DNA of 64,000 bases from Melitaea cinxia (GCF_905220565.1 NC_059416.1:1364001-1428000); one strand, 5' to 3'. Shown: positions 1 through 10,764, counted from the first letter of the stretch. The notes: generated by a model from the sequence alone, not told the origin. Program-made: numbers and translations.

Positions 1-467
1 GACAAATATTATACTGTTTATTAAATAAAATTGTTAACTAAAGTAAAGATACTCCGCAGTATAGAAATAGGTACAGTTTATAAAATAACTTTTCCCGATT
101 ATTTTGTCAGTGATTATACAAACCGCCTCCGGGAATGTTTTATTCATAAATTATTGAGTGCGACTTAACAATGAGGGGTATTTGCATGAATTAAGATGTT
201 AAGTATTTTGGAAAGAATTTTAGTGTATAATCCTTTTTAGTATAAGCTTAATAGGGAGACATTTTGTTTGTAACAATAAAGTATGGCTTTAACATAAACA
301 AGTAACTGTAAAGAGAAAAAATCACAATGAGATAATTTCGTGTAAGCTTGTATCGTATAAATACGTTTTAGCCCTTGTAGCTCTCGTAGACATATCGTAG
401 CAGAGCTACGAATATGTAAGCAATGTTCTACGACGTGTTTTAAACGAAATTCGATTTTTCTTCAAAA
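1..467. other. AT-rich DNA without recognised feature
   Basis: I see no gene, tRNA-like box or copy of any repeat family found elsewhere in the window. Confidence 0.5.
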
Positions 468-784
468 CTAGCTGTGCCCGCGACTTCGTTCACGTGGAAT
501 TTAACAAAATAGTTTTTGTTCAGTGCACAGAGTTATAAAAAAAAAACTAAAATAAAAGTAACCAAGTCACTCCTTATTACATCAGCTATCTGACAGTAAA
601 AGTCCTGTCAAAATCGGTCCAGCCGTTTCAGAGATTAGCCGGAACAAAGAAACAGACAGACAGACAAAAATTCAAAAAAATGTTATTCTGGTATATGTAC
701 CGTGTATACGTACATATGAATTAAGTAAAAGGCGTTTATTTTAATATTACAAACAGACACTCCAGTTTTATTTATTTGTATAGA
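468..784 (-). mobile_element. Helitron-like element HLE-1, complete copy
   Basis: Read on the minus strand it starts TCTATACAAATAAATAAAA and ends GGGCACAGCTAG, lying between an A and a T. Copies with the same ends occur at 6404, 14717 and 34792. A 5'-TC, 3'-CTAG and insertion between A and T without a target duplication are the hallmarks of Helitrons. No protein is encoded, so it is non-autonomous. Superfamily is inferred from the ends only. Confidence 0.65.
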
Positions 785-867
785 TGTCATTTAAATTTAT
801 TCTGTGAGACATTGAATCTTTTGTTAAGATAAAAGTAAGTGTACTTTGTTTAAGTCCTTTTTGTACA

Positions 868-930
868 ATTAGGTCGACAAACAAGCGTATCTGATGGTAA
901 GCGTACCGGTACGGTACCGTAGCTTTAATG
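868..930 (-). mobile_element. SINE-B end fragment
   Basis: A short degenerate piece of the 3' end of the SINE-B family (ggtcgacaaacaagcg, then gatggtaagcg and ccgtagc), in minus orientation. Confidence 0.5.
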
Positions 931-1426
931 TCTTACACTCAAGTACTTCCAGTAGAATGACACTTCTATATTGGTTGTTTTGAAATTGATCATTAACACG
1001 AAATAAATTTATATGACTACTATATACATATAAATATTAAGAGGATATGTCTTTCGAGCAAGGTGTTCTTTAATTAGTTTATTTGAATTCGATAATAAAT
1101 TTCGCGCGATTAAATGTTTCCTTATCATAAGTTAGTAAGGCTATTTTAATCACATTTAATAATTAATCAAGTAATAAATTATTAAATGTTATTTTTTTTT
1201 ATTAAGTAATTAATACGATAAAATATAATTATGTTCTACACGTTATTACGTATTAGTGAAAACCTTCTACGAATGTAAAGAGCCTTTTTTGTTTGAGTCT
1301 GAAACTAACAGTGTGCCAAAAACGACAATTGACATTTAAAGAAGCATTGAAAATGTGGGGCAAGAAAGTAACCTACTTTGACTGTACATCCGCGTTAAGA
1401 TTCATATTAATAAGTAACTGTGCCAC
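931..1426. other. AT-rich DNA without recognised feature
   Basis: No gene or repeat family recognised. A small ORF at 1293-1529 has no domain-like features and is taken as chance. Confidence 0.45.
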
Positions 1427-1616
1427 GTGGTTTTATTCGCGTAAATTACGATCACATGGGAATGTTGGGATAAAAAATGGCTTATATGTTATTTTAGATC
1501 TCCAACTTCTACGTACCAAGTTTCATTAAAATTGGTCCAGTAGTTTTTGCATGAAAGAGTAATAGACATAAATACATACATCCTCACGCATTTTTAATAT
1601 TCTTATAGTATGATAA
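1427..1616 (-). mobile_element. Degenerate Helitron-like fragment
   Basis: The stretch 'taccaagtttcattaaaatt' followed by 'ggtccagtagtttttgcatg' and 'aaagagtaatagacataaat' closely matches the element at 63359-63554. Ends are decayed, so the limits are approximate. Confidence 0.45.
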
Positions 1617-1945
1617 ACAGAGGGTGGGGCCACTAGATATCTATCTGATAACTGGTTGGAACCGCTACGGGTACGCGACCCCGGACTTCTCTAGCTGCTA
1701 GTGTCACACACCCCTCCCCGTGATCCGTGGCACTGGTATCCGTAACCCCAGATCCTTCTCTCACATAAATCCTTCTCACCTATCCTTCTTCTTACCTCAA
1801 ATTTCCCAAGGAGGGTTGATGTCAGGCAGGCGGCCGGTCGTAAAATATACAAGCCAAATCACATTACAACATGAGCTTGGGAATTAGAGTATCATGTTGT
1901 GCCGACCCTACATAAGTGGGATAAGGGCAGGAAGATGATGAAACA
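1617..1945 (+). mobile_element. Retroposon 3'-end fragment
   Basis: The region is GC-richer than its neighbours. It ends in 'gtgggataagggcaggaaga' followed by a short tgatga tail, as LINE or SINE 3' ends do in Lepidoptera. No reading frame remains. Class inferred from the tail only. Confidence 0.4.
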
Positions 1946-2757
1946 ATTGAACTTCTTATCAGCTGCTTGAAGTAGACTCTACGTTCTAAACCTACTAGTA
2001 ACTTGACATCAAGCAAAATGCATTCATAATTGTTGTACAAATAGCAAAAGTTTATATTTATTTGATATCTCGATACTGAATTACCTTTAATCAACTAACG
2101 ACAAGGTTCCGTACTATTTCTACATCTAACTGCGTTTACTAGAGAAATAATTTCAAAAGGTAATAAGTCGCCAACTAGTGGGATAGAATAGCAGAATAAG
2201 CTGTATTGTTTTCCACATGAATAAGAAACCTACTCGTATATCCAGGAATGGGATATATTAACATTGTTTTTACAAATTGTTATTAAAACAACACGAAAAT
2301 GGAATTCGATATTAAATTTAAAGGACATTAATAGAAAAAAAAAATGACTTATGTGTGTCTTGTGTCGATATTTATTTATTTATTTATAAACAAAATTAAA
2401 CTGAAATTAAACAACGTATTATACTAAAATTGATAAATAAATCCAACACGTTGAAAGTGTGAGCCAATGAAAATTGTATTTCCAATAGTTCAATAAAAAT
2501 AGATTTTTTTTTTTCAGTTTATATTGTCAGTCTGCCTTTAGTTCTCGACAGCAACTACACGAGTAAATCCCACGCAGCTGTCGGCAATAAACACGGAATA
2601 GGTTCACCGTGGAACATGATATTCTCGGAAAGCCATTTTAAATATTTTAATTATTATTTCAATTATTTATTTTTATTTTTAAATATTTTGATTAATTAAT
2701 ATGATCCAGATAGAATTAATTCCACTAAATATATAATTCCCTTCACGATTTACTTGA
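1946..2757. other. AT-rich DNA without recognised feature
   Basis: No gene and no match to repeat families seen elsewhere in the window. The minus ORF at 1864-2094 crosses the neighbouring repeat and is not credible. Confidence 0.45.
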
Positions 2758-2948
2758 CCTGACTTAATATAATTAAGTACCTGGGTGACCGAGCATAGCT
2801 CGGTATTTTTAATAAATCGTGTTTTTTGGAAATCATATTATTACATATTTATAAAATATGAATAATATTTTTTTTCCGACAGTATTAATAATATTTTTCG
2901 ATTTCGCCGACATAATAATAAAAAATAAGAACTGGCTATTTAAATAAA
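2758..2948 (+). mobile_element. Family H repeat, left part (split by SINE-A)
   Basis: It begins near 'gtacctgggtgaccgag', with a small hairpin ACCGAG-CATAG-CTCGGT, then 'aataaatcgtgttttttgg'. The reverse complement of this order is found at 51180-51436. A SINE-A inserted at 2949 separates it from its right part at 3311. Confidence 0.55.
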
Positions 2949-3299
2949 CACCGCGACGCCGCGTTGGCGCAACGGTTACAGCCATGGATTGTACCTGTTG
3001 CGTCGGCGGTTGCGGGTTTGAGCCCCGCACATGACAAAAATTTGTATAGGCCATACAAGTGTTTGCCGTGGTCTGGGGGTTTGTGCAGTCCTTGTGGGTC
3101 TCCACCGTGCCTCGGAGAGCACGTTAAGCCGTCGGTCCCGGTTGTTATCATGTACACCTGATAGCGATCGTTACTCATAGTATAGTATATATATCCGCCA
3201 ACCCGCATTGGAGCAGTATGGTAGATTAAGCTCTGATCATTCCCCAACATGGAGAAAGAGGCTTATACCCAGTAGTGGGATATTACAGGCTGAAGCGAA
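2949..3299 (+). mobile_element. SINE-A, complete copy with target-site duplication
   Basis: A tRNA-derived SINE. The head carries Pol III box A (TTGGCGCAACGG) and a box-B-like GGGTTTGAGCCCC near 3013. A common body follows (gagagcacgttaagccgtcg, ccgccaacccgcattggagc) and it ends 'tattacaggctgaagcg'. A perfect 11-bp duplication ATTTAAATAAA flanks it at 2938-2948 and 3300-3310, as expected for LINE-driven insertion. It sits inside family H. Confidence 0.85.
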
Positions 3300-3310
3300 A
3301 TTTAAATAAA

Positions 3311-3660
3311 AAATAACGAGTGCAATTTAAAAAAAAGGAAAAAATAATAATCGATCTGGATATTTGTGGATTTGAACCGTGGTCTTAGTTGATCGCGACC
3401 GGCCGATTGACCCACCTGAGCTATTACAACTTTATTGGCAAGTGCGAAATTTACCTAGGTATTCTAACGACATTGTATTCATTTTTTTATTGTCTAAAAA
3501 CTGGGATAAAACGACATTTTCTAAAAATGAATCTAGCTATATCGATTTATCTCCCCCGAAATCCCGTGCATACTAAATTTCACGAAAATCGTTGGACCCG
3601 TTTTCGAGATTCAGATTCTATATAATTGCTCGTTTAATAGTATTAGATTAATATGATGAT
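3311..3660 (+). mobile_element. Family H repeat, right part
   Basis: It continues family H after the SINE-A insertion. It carries 'ggatttgaaccgtggtctta', the reverse complement of the tRNA-like box found in the 51180-51436 copy (gaccacggttccaatcc). The right limit is uncertain. Confidence 0.4.
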
Positions 3661-3700
3661 AGACGAATACCACAATTGATATTTAATTATGCTTACGATT

Positions 3701-3770
3701 CAGTCTGTAATATCCCACTACTGGGCATAGGCCTCTTTCCCCATGTAGGAGAAGGATCAGAGCTTAATTT
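3701..3770 (-). mobile_element. SINE-A 3'-end fragment
   Basis: 'ctgtaatatcccactactgg' through 'gaaggatcagagcttaat' is the terminal part of SINE-A on the minus strand. The rest is absent (5' truncation). Confidence 0.75.
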
Positions 3771-4032
3771 AATTATCCTTGAAATGTATATTTATATTTT
3801 TAATAAGACTTTTCAACATTTTATTAATGTAAGCTAAACATATTCCCAAAAAAGTCCCAAAAATGCATCACCCTCAAAGGCTCTCAGTTGTATAAATACC
3901 TACGTCAGGGCTTGTGAAATCCGCAACATATATGTAACAAACATACGAGTATGTTACCGCAATGAAACCCGAAAAAGTTGTCTCATTATTATCAGTGAAA
4001 TTCGCGTAAATATTAGAATTCAATAGCTATCA

Positions 4033-4165
4033 CTTCAGTCTATCGCAGTCCACTACTGGACATAGGCCTCCACAAGTTCGCGCAAAAATTGGTGTTAACT
4101 CATGTACCGGTATTGCCCATAGTCACATCACACATAGTTGGTGTCGCACCGAAGACGCTCACAGC
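4033..4165 (-). mobile_element. SINE-C fragment
   Basis: 'cagtccactactggacatag' followed by 'gcctccacaagttcgcgc' and the catagtcac segment is the 3' part of the (TGATGA)n-tailed SINE-C family, minus orientation, with internal decay and deletions. Confidence 0.65.
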
Positions 4166-4665
4166 ACTAGTCATAATGTTGATTTATATACAAAGTGTGA
4201 AGATAAAAAAGTCACAACAATATGATTTATTATTATAATGGAATACAAACACATTTTTCACACAGAAATATACCAAAATATATGATAAAGAAAACTTACA
4301 TTTACAACTAAAATAAAGCCTAAAAATTATTTTCAACTGTAACATAATTTTTTCTTCATACAGGGATGTAAAACGTTAATTAAAAACTTAAGTGTCTGAG
4401 ATATAAAATATACATAACATGCATCCAGTGTAGAGTAATTTACTCTCGTGTATAATTCTGTAATTAGCGCGGTCCGGAGAGAAAAAAAAATAATTATATG
4501 CGTTGTGTTGCATTGTGATAGAAAGGAAAAACTGTGTACTAAAGCGACCGACGTACAGCGTACATGGAGCTTAAATCTGTACATTAAAAAAATGCTTCTT
4601 GAATATTTTAAATAAAACCGTGTAACTTATTTATCTATTTATTTTATTTTATTTTTATTTATGAA

Positions 4666-4800
4666 AACTTTTTTACGCGCGCTTGACTTGATGAGTAAGC
4701 TGGTGAATGGGTGACGAGAGTGTTACGAGAAGTGTGATCGAGCGAGGTGAACGGAGTAAGAGAGAGAGAGGTATGATCACACATTTTCTTTCTTTTATAG
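4666..4800 (-). mobile_element. Family G repeat
   Basis: One of six copies of a short repeat with the core 'cgctctcgtcacgcattcac' + 'cagcttactccccaagtcaagc'. Here it is reversed and ends in an agagag run. Class unknown; no box A or B and no coding capacity seen. Confidence 0.6.
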
Positions 4801-4852
4801 TCAGTTACGTTTCATATAACTAAGACACAGTGCACTCCTATTGTGCAGAAGT

Positions 4853-5000
4853 TTTACTATATTATTATATACTTTATTGCACTAAAAATAATGTACAGAA
4901 AAATTATACATAAAGTTGATGGCAAAAGTGGACTTATCTCTAAAAGAGATCTCTTCCAGTCAACCAATGGTCATGAGAGAGAGTTTCAATAAAGCGGGGA
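4853..5000 (-). mobile_element. LINE-type 3' tail fragment (family J)
   Basis: 'tactttattgcactaaaaat' followed by 'ggacttatctctaaaagaga' and 'tctcttccagtcaacc' matches the sequence nested at 45780-45900. I take it as the reversed 3' end of a LINE; coding part absent. Confidence 0.45.
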
Positions 5001-5039
5001 ACACAGTGCAAGAATAAATAACGTAATAGTTAAAGAACT

Positions 5040-5152
5040 GTAATATATTACATACTTATAGGTATAAATACATACACTTACATAGATACATATAGATATC
5101 ATACATATACATATACACATATATCATGCATATACATATACACACACTGTTT
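5040..5152. repeat. Degenerate (ATACAT)-like simple repeat
   Basis: Imperfect runs of catacatatacatatacaca over about 110 bp. Confidence 0.6.
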
Positions 5153-5281
5153 TACTTTAGTAGTGTGGTCTAAATCACACTCGCTTTTTTTCCTTATTCA
5201 TAATTCACGAATATATTACAAATAAAGATAGTGACAGATTGTGTAGTACAATGGGCGGACATTATACTTATATATACATAA

Positions 5282-5420
5282 CTAGTTGTGCCCCAAGGTT
5301 TTGTCCGTGTTAATTTGAGGAAAAACATAGCCTATAACTTTCCTTAGTAAATGGGTAATGTAAATTCAAACAAGTAGTCTCTTAGACTAGCGCATTTAAT
5401 ATAGGTACAAACTTTTCATC
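5282..5420 (-). mobile_element. Helitron-like fragment
   Basis: 'actagttgtgccccaaggtt' resembles the terminal sequence of the HLE copies at 53990 and 63359 read on the minus strand. The far end has decayed. Confidence 0.45.
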
Positions 5421-5585
5421 TTTACAATTTAATTTAGAATGGATCGGATAGTAATTGTATTGTTATTTTATTTATATTGTTTAGTAACAAGATTTTTTAT
5501 TCAAGTAAATTTAAAGCGATTAAAAGTGCTCGCATTTTGTTTAATTATAATGATCGACGATCTACGTAAGATTGCCGGTGTAGGT

Positions 5586-5690
5586 TGGATGAGAATTGCG
5601 AAAAATCGGGATGTCTGGCGCGAACTTGGGGAGGCCTATGTCCAGCAGTGGACTGCAATAGGCTGAACTGACTGACTGACAAGTAATTTA
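5586..5690 (+). mobile_element. SINE-C 3'-end fragment
   Basis: 'ggcgcgaacttggggaggcc' and 'tatgtccagcagtggactg' are the last 90 bp of SINE-C, followed by a (CTGA)-like tail instead of the usual TGATGA. The ORF 5439-5666 that reads through it is not a gene. Confidence 0.65.
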
Positions 5691-5812
5691 TTAGATAAAT
5701 GCCTTCAAATCGATAGTTCGGTGACTGCTTATTCAGTAAAAATTTAGGCTTGTAATATAAAAATCGTAATTTGTTTTGAGGAAGTCAACGTTACTTTAAA
5801 GAATCACAAAAT

Positions 5813-6049
5813 TATATGTAAGGGTTCTAAACATTTTTGAATATTATATCAAAAATTGACCTCTATATTTCGCTCTAGCGGGTACATCGTTCCATAGCTT
5901 AATTGGCTAGAGCGCCGACACGGTCAGTCGGAGACGCGGGTTCGAACCCCGCTGGTGCGGTCAATTTTTGATATGATATTCAAAAATGTTTAGAATTCCT
6001 AATTTGTGGGTAGCACAAAAAAAAAATCGTACATATATGTAAGGGTTCT
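5813..6049 (+). mobile_element. Foldback element carrying a tRNA-like cloverleaf, copy 1
   Basis: A tRNA-like core lies at about 5889-5962: acceptor CGTTCCA/TGGTGCG, D arm GCTT...GAGC, anticodon arm CCGAC-ACGGTCA-GTCGG, and T arm GCGGG-TTCGAAC-CCCGC. The anticodon position reads GGT, but position 33 is C, not T, so a working tRNA is doubtful. Inverted arms of about 33 bp (5829 onward; to about 5992) enclose it. Beyond the right arm is an A-rich tail. A perfect 16-bp direct repeat TATATGTAAGGGTTCT (5813-5828, 6034-6049) flanks the whole, which suggests retroposition. Confidence 0.65.
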
Positions 6050-6403
6050 TATGGTACTTACATCTTAAATAATCTTACGTAACAAACTTTTGCAGTTTGT
6101 AAAACTGTCAAAATTTTACACCTCTGTCTCTGAATTTCTCTGAATACTTGACAAAGTTTGCGTTTAATTGTTGTTTTGTTATATTTTCATAAACGCAGCT
6201 TTATACATAGTTCAAAACTGCTAGTCACATCTGCTCATATTTCATGTCATTATCAACATTGACGTATTACTTGACAAGTTGGAAGTATAAGTAGTGGAGC
6301 AATGTATCAAACGTACATCATACATGCTTTTTAAACGTAATATTTAATTTACAAATTAAATTTCCTAAATTTATGCAATTCAACAAACAAATCTTATAGT
6401 ATA

Positions 6404-6716
6404 TCTATACAAATAAATAAAATTGGAGTGTCTGTTTGTATTATTGAAAAAGCTGCTTTTTACTAAATTCACGTGGATGTAACACGGTACCTATACCAAA
6501 AAATATTTTTTTTACAATTTTCGTCTGTCTGTCTGTATGTTTGTTCCGGCTAATCTCCGAAAGAGCTGGACCTATTTTGATGAGACTTTCACTGGTGTAA
6601 TAAGGAGTAACTTAGGCTACTTTTATTTTAGACATTGATTTAATTTTATAACTCTGTGAACTGAATAAAAACTTTTTTGTTAAATTCCACGCGGATGAAA
6701 TCGCCGGGACAGCTAG
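6404..6716 (+). mobile_element. Helitron-like element HLE-1, complete copy
   Basis: Starts TCTATACAAATAAATAAAA after an A and ends GGGACAGCTAG before a T. It has an internal 'ctgtctgtctgtatgtttgt' and 'gttccggctaatctccgaaa', shared with the copies at 468, 14717 and 34792. No coding capacity. Confidence 0.65.
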
Positions 6717-6839
6717 TCTTTCATGCAAATAAATAGAATTAATATTATCAATCACAATTTATACGTCAAATTTTAAATTCTTGAAAAAGTATGTTTTTAT
6801 ATCACATCAACGTTATTTTTACAAATTAGGAAATAGTAA

Positions 6840-6975
6840 AACGTCTTACACTCAACGGCCTCCAGGAGGATGTACTCCTGTGTCGGGGGTCCGAAAACAC
6901 ACACCAGTGTAACCGCCCAGAACACGACAAATCTTCTAGAAATGTTAGCCGAAGCGGGGATCAGATAAAAATATT
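6840..6975 (-). mobile_element. SINE-E fragment
   Basis: 'ctcaacggcctccaggagga', 'gtcgggggtccg' and 'acacacacc' match the family at 10765, 18957 and 40334. It is truncated and joined directly to a SINE-C piece. Confidence 0.55.
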
Positions 6976-7125
6976 CATCATCATCATTCATCCTATGGCA
7001 GTCCACTGCTGGACAAGGCCTCTACAATTTCGCGCCGGAAATGGCATTAGTTCACGCCACGTGTGTTTCCCATAGTCACCACGCTGAGCAGGTAGGCTGG
7101 TGACCGTAGGGCTGGCTTTGTCATG
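6976..7125 (-). mobile_element. SINE-C fragment
   Basis: An (atc)n tail followed by 'ctatggcagtccactgctgg' and 'gcctctacaatttcgcgcc' is the 3' half of SINE-C in minus orientation. Confidence 0.7.
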
Positions 7126-7494
7126 GTTTGTGTGAAAAAACATTAACAAAAGTTAATTACCTATCTTGCATAATTACATAGTCATTATAAATATAATTAT
7201 CATTTTATGAAAACGATGGTTATGACTCGAAAAATCGCTTTAAAAACTGCAATAACAAAGTTGAACTGACTCTCCAGGAATCAAAACAGTCAAATGAACT
7301 ATTCAAGCTCCAGGAACGAGAAAAAAGTTTAAATTCAGTTGAAATCCAGCATAAAATCGATAAAAAAATTAAACTAAAGAACGCACTAAATAAATTATGA
7401 CTCAGAAAAGAAAACTAAAACTGATTGACTCAGATTCAACTTGATGATGAATTTAGTAACTTCCCCTATTCCCTACAATAAGGTACGATGGGTA
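7126..7494. other. No recognised feature
   Basis: AT-rich DNA with A-rich tracts; no gene or repeat family recognised. Confidence 0.4.
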
Positions 7495-7625
7495 ACAGCT
7501 GTCTATAATAATAACCGGGACCGACAGCTTAACATGCTCACCAAGACTACACCCACGATCTATTTACCCTGCGCGGGAATGAAACCAGTGACCACCAAAC
7601 TAGTGCAGTACTAAACCAGTAACCA
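7495..7625 (-). mobile_element. SINE-A body joined to a tRNA-like head, fragment
   Basis: 'ataaccgggaccgacagctt' is SINE-A body sequence. It leads into 'ctgcgcgggaatgaaaccag', a box-B-like segment read on the minus strand, and 'aaactagtgcagt', box-A-like. This head differs from the usual SINE-A head. Confidence 0.45.
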
Positions 7626-7689
7626 AAGCAGTAGCTAAAATTATCAGTTGTCAATTATTGACTCTAGAAGTCATGAAAGACAACTTTAA

Positions 7690-7860
7690 TTCATATGAAA
7701 CAACTGCGTTTCACGCGGTTTCATAAGTGTTAGTTTGAGAAAAAAATAGTTTATGACCTTCCTCGGTAATGGTCTATCCAACAAAAAAAAATCGATTTGA
7801 ATCTGTAGTCCCTGAGATTTAGAGCGTTTAAACAAACAAATTAACTTATCAGCTATATAA
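7690..7860 (-). mobile_element. Degenerate Helitron-like fragment
   Basis: 'tttcacgcggtttcataagt' and 'tttatgaccttcctcggtaa' recall the element at 53990. Ends are not intact. Confidence 0.35.
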
Positions 7861-8128
7861 CGTTAGTATAGGTTTGTCGTTATGTTCCAAATACGCTAAT
7901 TACAGTTTTACAACTATTCCTGTGTGATAAGAACTTACAATGAAATTCGAAGACTTTAAAATGTCTGCAAAATTTAATTGAGTTTGGGCTCTCGACCAAA
8001 CCTAATGATCCTTTGTGTCTTCTCCACACGTGACATGGGTGAAATAATATATGTCAAATTGGAAACTAAAAGCAATAACTGTGAAATTGGATTTAATCTA
8101 AATTTCCTTACAACGCTTAATTACGTCA

Positions 8129-8353
8129 CAGAATATACCACTGCTGGGCATAGGCTTCTGTCTCCTTGTAGGAGAATGACTGTAGCTTAATCCACAATGC
8201 TGCTCCATTTCAAGATAGCGGATATATACTATGACTACCGATTGCTAACAGGTATTTATGATAACCATCAGGACCGAGAGCTTAACGTGCTCTCCGAGGC
8301 ACGGTGGTGGGAAGATCCACAAGGACAGTTATCCAAACCGGAAATAAATATTT
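8129..8353 (-). mobile_element. SINE-A, variant-head copy
   Basis: It runs from 'cagaatataccactgctggg' to 'ccaaaccggaaataaatatt'. The body is SINE-A. The upstream part follows the second head type ('gacagttatccaaaccgg') and is cut off before the tRNA-like boxes. Confidence 0.65.
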
Positions 8354-8830
8354 GTACAAATATAATCGTGTTTGCTCGCAAATGAAAAAAAATCGACGTC
8401 AGTTACATTGACAAGTAATACAACTTAGGTAGACTAAATATAGTCAAGTAAATACGTGCTATTAAAGATTACTCAAAAAATAGACATTAAAGCTCAATCA
8501 AATTTAAATGAGATCACATGAAAAGCAGCAGCTTTCGATTAAAGTAAGAATCATCAAAATCCGTAAGCCGAATGGAAAGTTATGTGGTATAATATAACGT
8601 AGGTTGAGGAAAAAATAGTCAACTAAATACGCATTATTGGATATAACTCGAAGAGTACTTGTCGGATCTCAATTAAATTTAAATGGGACCATGTGACACG
8701 CAACATCTTTCGATTAAAAAAACCATCGAAATCTGTCCACCCAGTCAAAAGTTCTGAAGTAACAAGCATGAAAAAAAAATACAATGGAATCGAGAATCTC
8801 CCTTTTTGAAAGTCGGTTAAAAAATAGCCA
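8354..8830 (+). mobile_element. Family F repeat with internal duplication
   Basis: It starts near 'gtgtttgctcgcaaatg', then 'cgtcagttacattgacaagt', and ends 'gaaagtcggttaaaaaa'. The block 'gtcaagtaaatacg...tcatcaaaatcc' occurs twice (8430-8585 and 8605-8755), so this copy is a partial dimer. Same family as 50085-50477 and 46608-47055. Confidence 0.55.
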
Positions 8831-9049
8831 CTCCGAGCGTGCTACAGGTCACCTAGTATTTATTTAAATGTAAAATCTCATTGTAGTATAATTCATAAAG
8901 TGTGTAAGTGAAAATACGAATTATGTGAAGTTTGCAATTGAATCTGACTTGGATTAATTGTCCGAGATGACTGTTCAGCAAGCTACTCGTTGATTGAATA
9001 GTGATGTTCTCTATTTATCGACAAACTTGTCAATAAAAAAAAATACAAT

Positions 9050-9389
9050 CGCTTCAGCCTGTAATATCCTACTACTGGGCATAGGCCTCTTTTCCCATGT
9101 AGGAGAAGAATCAGAGCTTAATGTACCACGCTGCTCAAATGCGGGTTGGTGGATATATTCCCTACTATGAATAACGATCGCTATCAGGTGTACATGATAA
9201 CAACCGGGATCGACGGCTTAACATACTCTCCGAGGCATGGTGGGGAGACCTACAAGAACTGTACAAACATACAGATCACGGCAAACACCTGTATGGCCAA
9301 TACAAATGTTTGTCATGTGCAAGGATCGAACCCGCAACCGCCAACGCAACAGGTACAATCCATGGCTGTAACAGTTGCGCCAACGCGGC
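9050..9389 (-). mobile_element. SINE-A, complete copy with target-site duplication
   Basis: Full length on the minus strand, from the tRNA-like head (box B 'ggttcgatcc' region near 9325, box A 'ttggcgcaac' near 9380) to 'cagcctgtaatatcc'. A perfect 12-bp duplication GTCAATAAAAAA flanks it at 9029-9040 and 9390-9401. The ORF at 9146-9397 is a read-through of the SINE. Confidence 0.85.
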
Positions 9390-9401
9390 GTCAATAAAAA
9401 A

Positions 9402-9837
9402 TATACGGTTTTATAAAAATCTCAAAAATTACTTTAATATTGAAAAATAAGGACAGAATAATATCAATTATAATTATTGTTACGTTTAATAATAAATATC
9501 CTTATATTGTTCACCGTCGAGTATGAGAAGATTATTTAAGCTAATAAGACTTGATTGAATCCGTAATCTTTATGTTTAATTCAAAGTATTTTATTCACTA
9601 GGCTATAATAACCATGACCGAATTAAAAAAAATAACAATATATTATTCCATTTTGTAAATTGATAATAATTTTTTAAATATGAAATTAAGTGCTATTAGC
9701 AAATGAAACGAATGATTTGTCAGTTCCAATTACATTATTCAGCCAGACAACTGATGTTTCAGTGAAATATTGTAATTAACAATAAATTATTAATACGAGT
9801 ACATGTACATAAATTATTTAATCAGTGATTTTAAATT
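9402..9837. other. AT-rich DNA without recognised feature
   Basis: No gene or repeat family recognised. Confidence 0.45.
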
Positions 9838-10055
9838 TAGTGAATCGGCTAAAAATATATTTTATAAAATCGACTTCAATTACATAGACATGCGATAAAA
9901 TCCGAAAAAGTTGTTTCATTTAAAAGAGTAAAATTCGCGTAAATATTAGAAAACAATATGAAAACGTATGTAGACAAAAAAATTAAGTAAATGCACGTTA
10001 TCAAAGATTACTCAAAAAGCAGTCATCATATGTAAATCAAATTTTAAGGGTTCAT
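9838..10055 (+). mobile_element. Family F fragment
   Basis: 'atcgacttcaattacataga' and 'cgttatcaaagattactcaa' match family F. It is interrupted by about 70 bp of other sequence (9900-9960), a stretch that also appears near 3965 and 23345. Confidence 0.45.
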
Positions 10056-10243
10056 CTAATGGTACGAGATTACCATAGCTTATGGATGTCTGCACCAGAA
10101 GCATCGCAAGCGCGTTGCCGACCCTATCCTCAATTTCCCCCTGGAGCTCTGGTCACCTTACTCACCAACAGGAACACAACACTGCTTGAAAACTGTATTA
10201 TTTCAACAGGAAATTTCCTGCTGTGCCCTACCTCAGTTAGCTA
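10056..10243 (-). mobile_element. SINE-B, truncated copy
   Basis: 'ggtacgagattaccatagct' to 'cctgctgtgccctacctcag' is SINE-B on the minus strand, lacking its A-rich 3' tail region. The 62-aa ORF here is not a gene. Confidence 0.7.
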
Positions 10244-10764
10244 TTAAGTTCTTTTTAAAATAGTGCAGTCAAAGCTGAAAGAGCAGTGAATATAATAATT
10301 ATTACATTTATTTTAATTATAAAAATAATCAAAAAAATATATCGATATCGACAACTAAACGTGACTAGCGAGCAGGTGGCCGACTTTTCTCTTAATTGAT
10401 CTAGTCGACAGTTTCGCGCGACCGTGTCTCGTGGTCCGTGGCAAGGAAGTCAATTTTGTGACATCGCCCCTTCTTTATTGTTTTTTTTTTCCTTAGAATA
10501 TCTTTTATTTAGAAATGATAGGTATATCTTAAATATATACTTGAAGATCTTAATTATAGTCTGAACAAAAAAAAAACTTTTTTATGTGTCACAAGCGTTC
10601 TTTCGCTAATTGTAAAAATGTTGTAACGCTAAAAGCTAGTCGCGTCAGAATATCTAGCTAGATCTAGAAGAAATTTGGTCAAACAGTCACCTTTTAAATA
10701 AATTTATATGCCAATGAAATAGCGGGTATATGTTTATCTAAAATAATTAAATAAAAAATAAATT
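10244..10764. other. No recognised feature
   Basis: AT-rich DNA, with one GC-richer patch near 10360-10470; no gene or repeat family recognised. Confidence 0.4.

Noticed and set aside
5040..5152. ATACAT-rich stretch as a promoter or origin
   Set aside because: It is a degenerate simple repeat with no nearby gene.
5889..5962. A genuine host tRNA gene (Thr GGT?)
   Set aside because: C at position 33, an acceptor mismatch, lack of a T-run terminator directly after it, and two more copies in the same repeat context point to a tRNA-derived mobile element.
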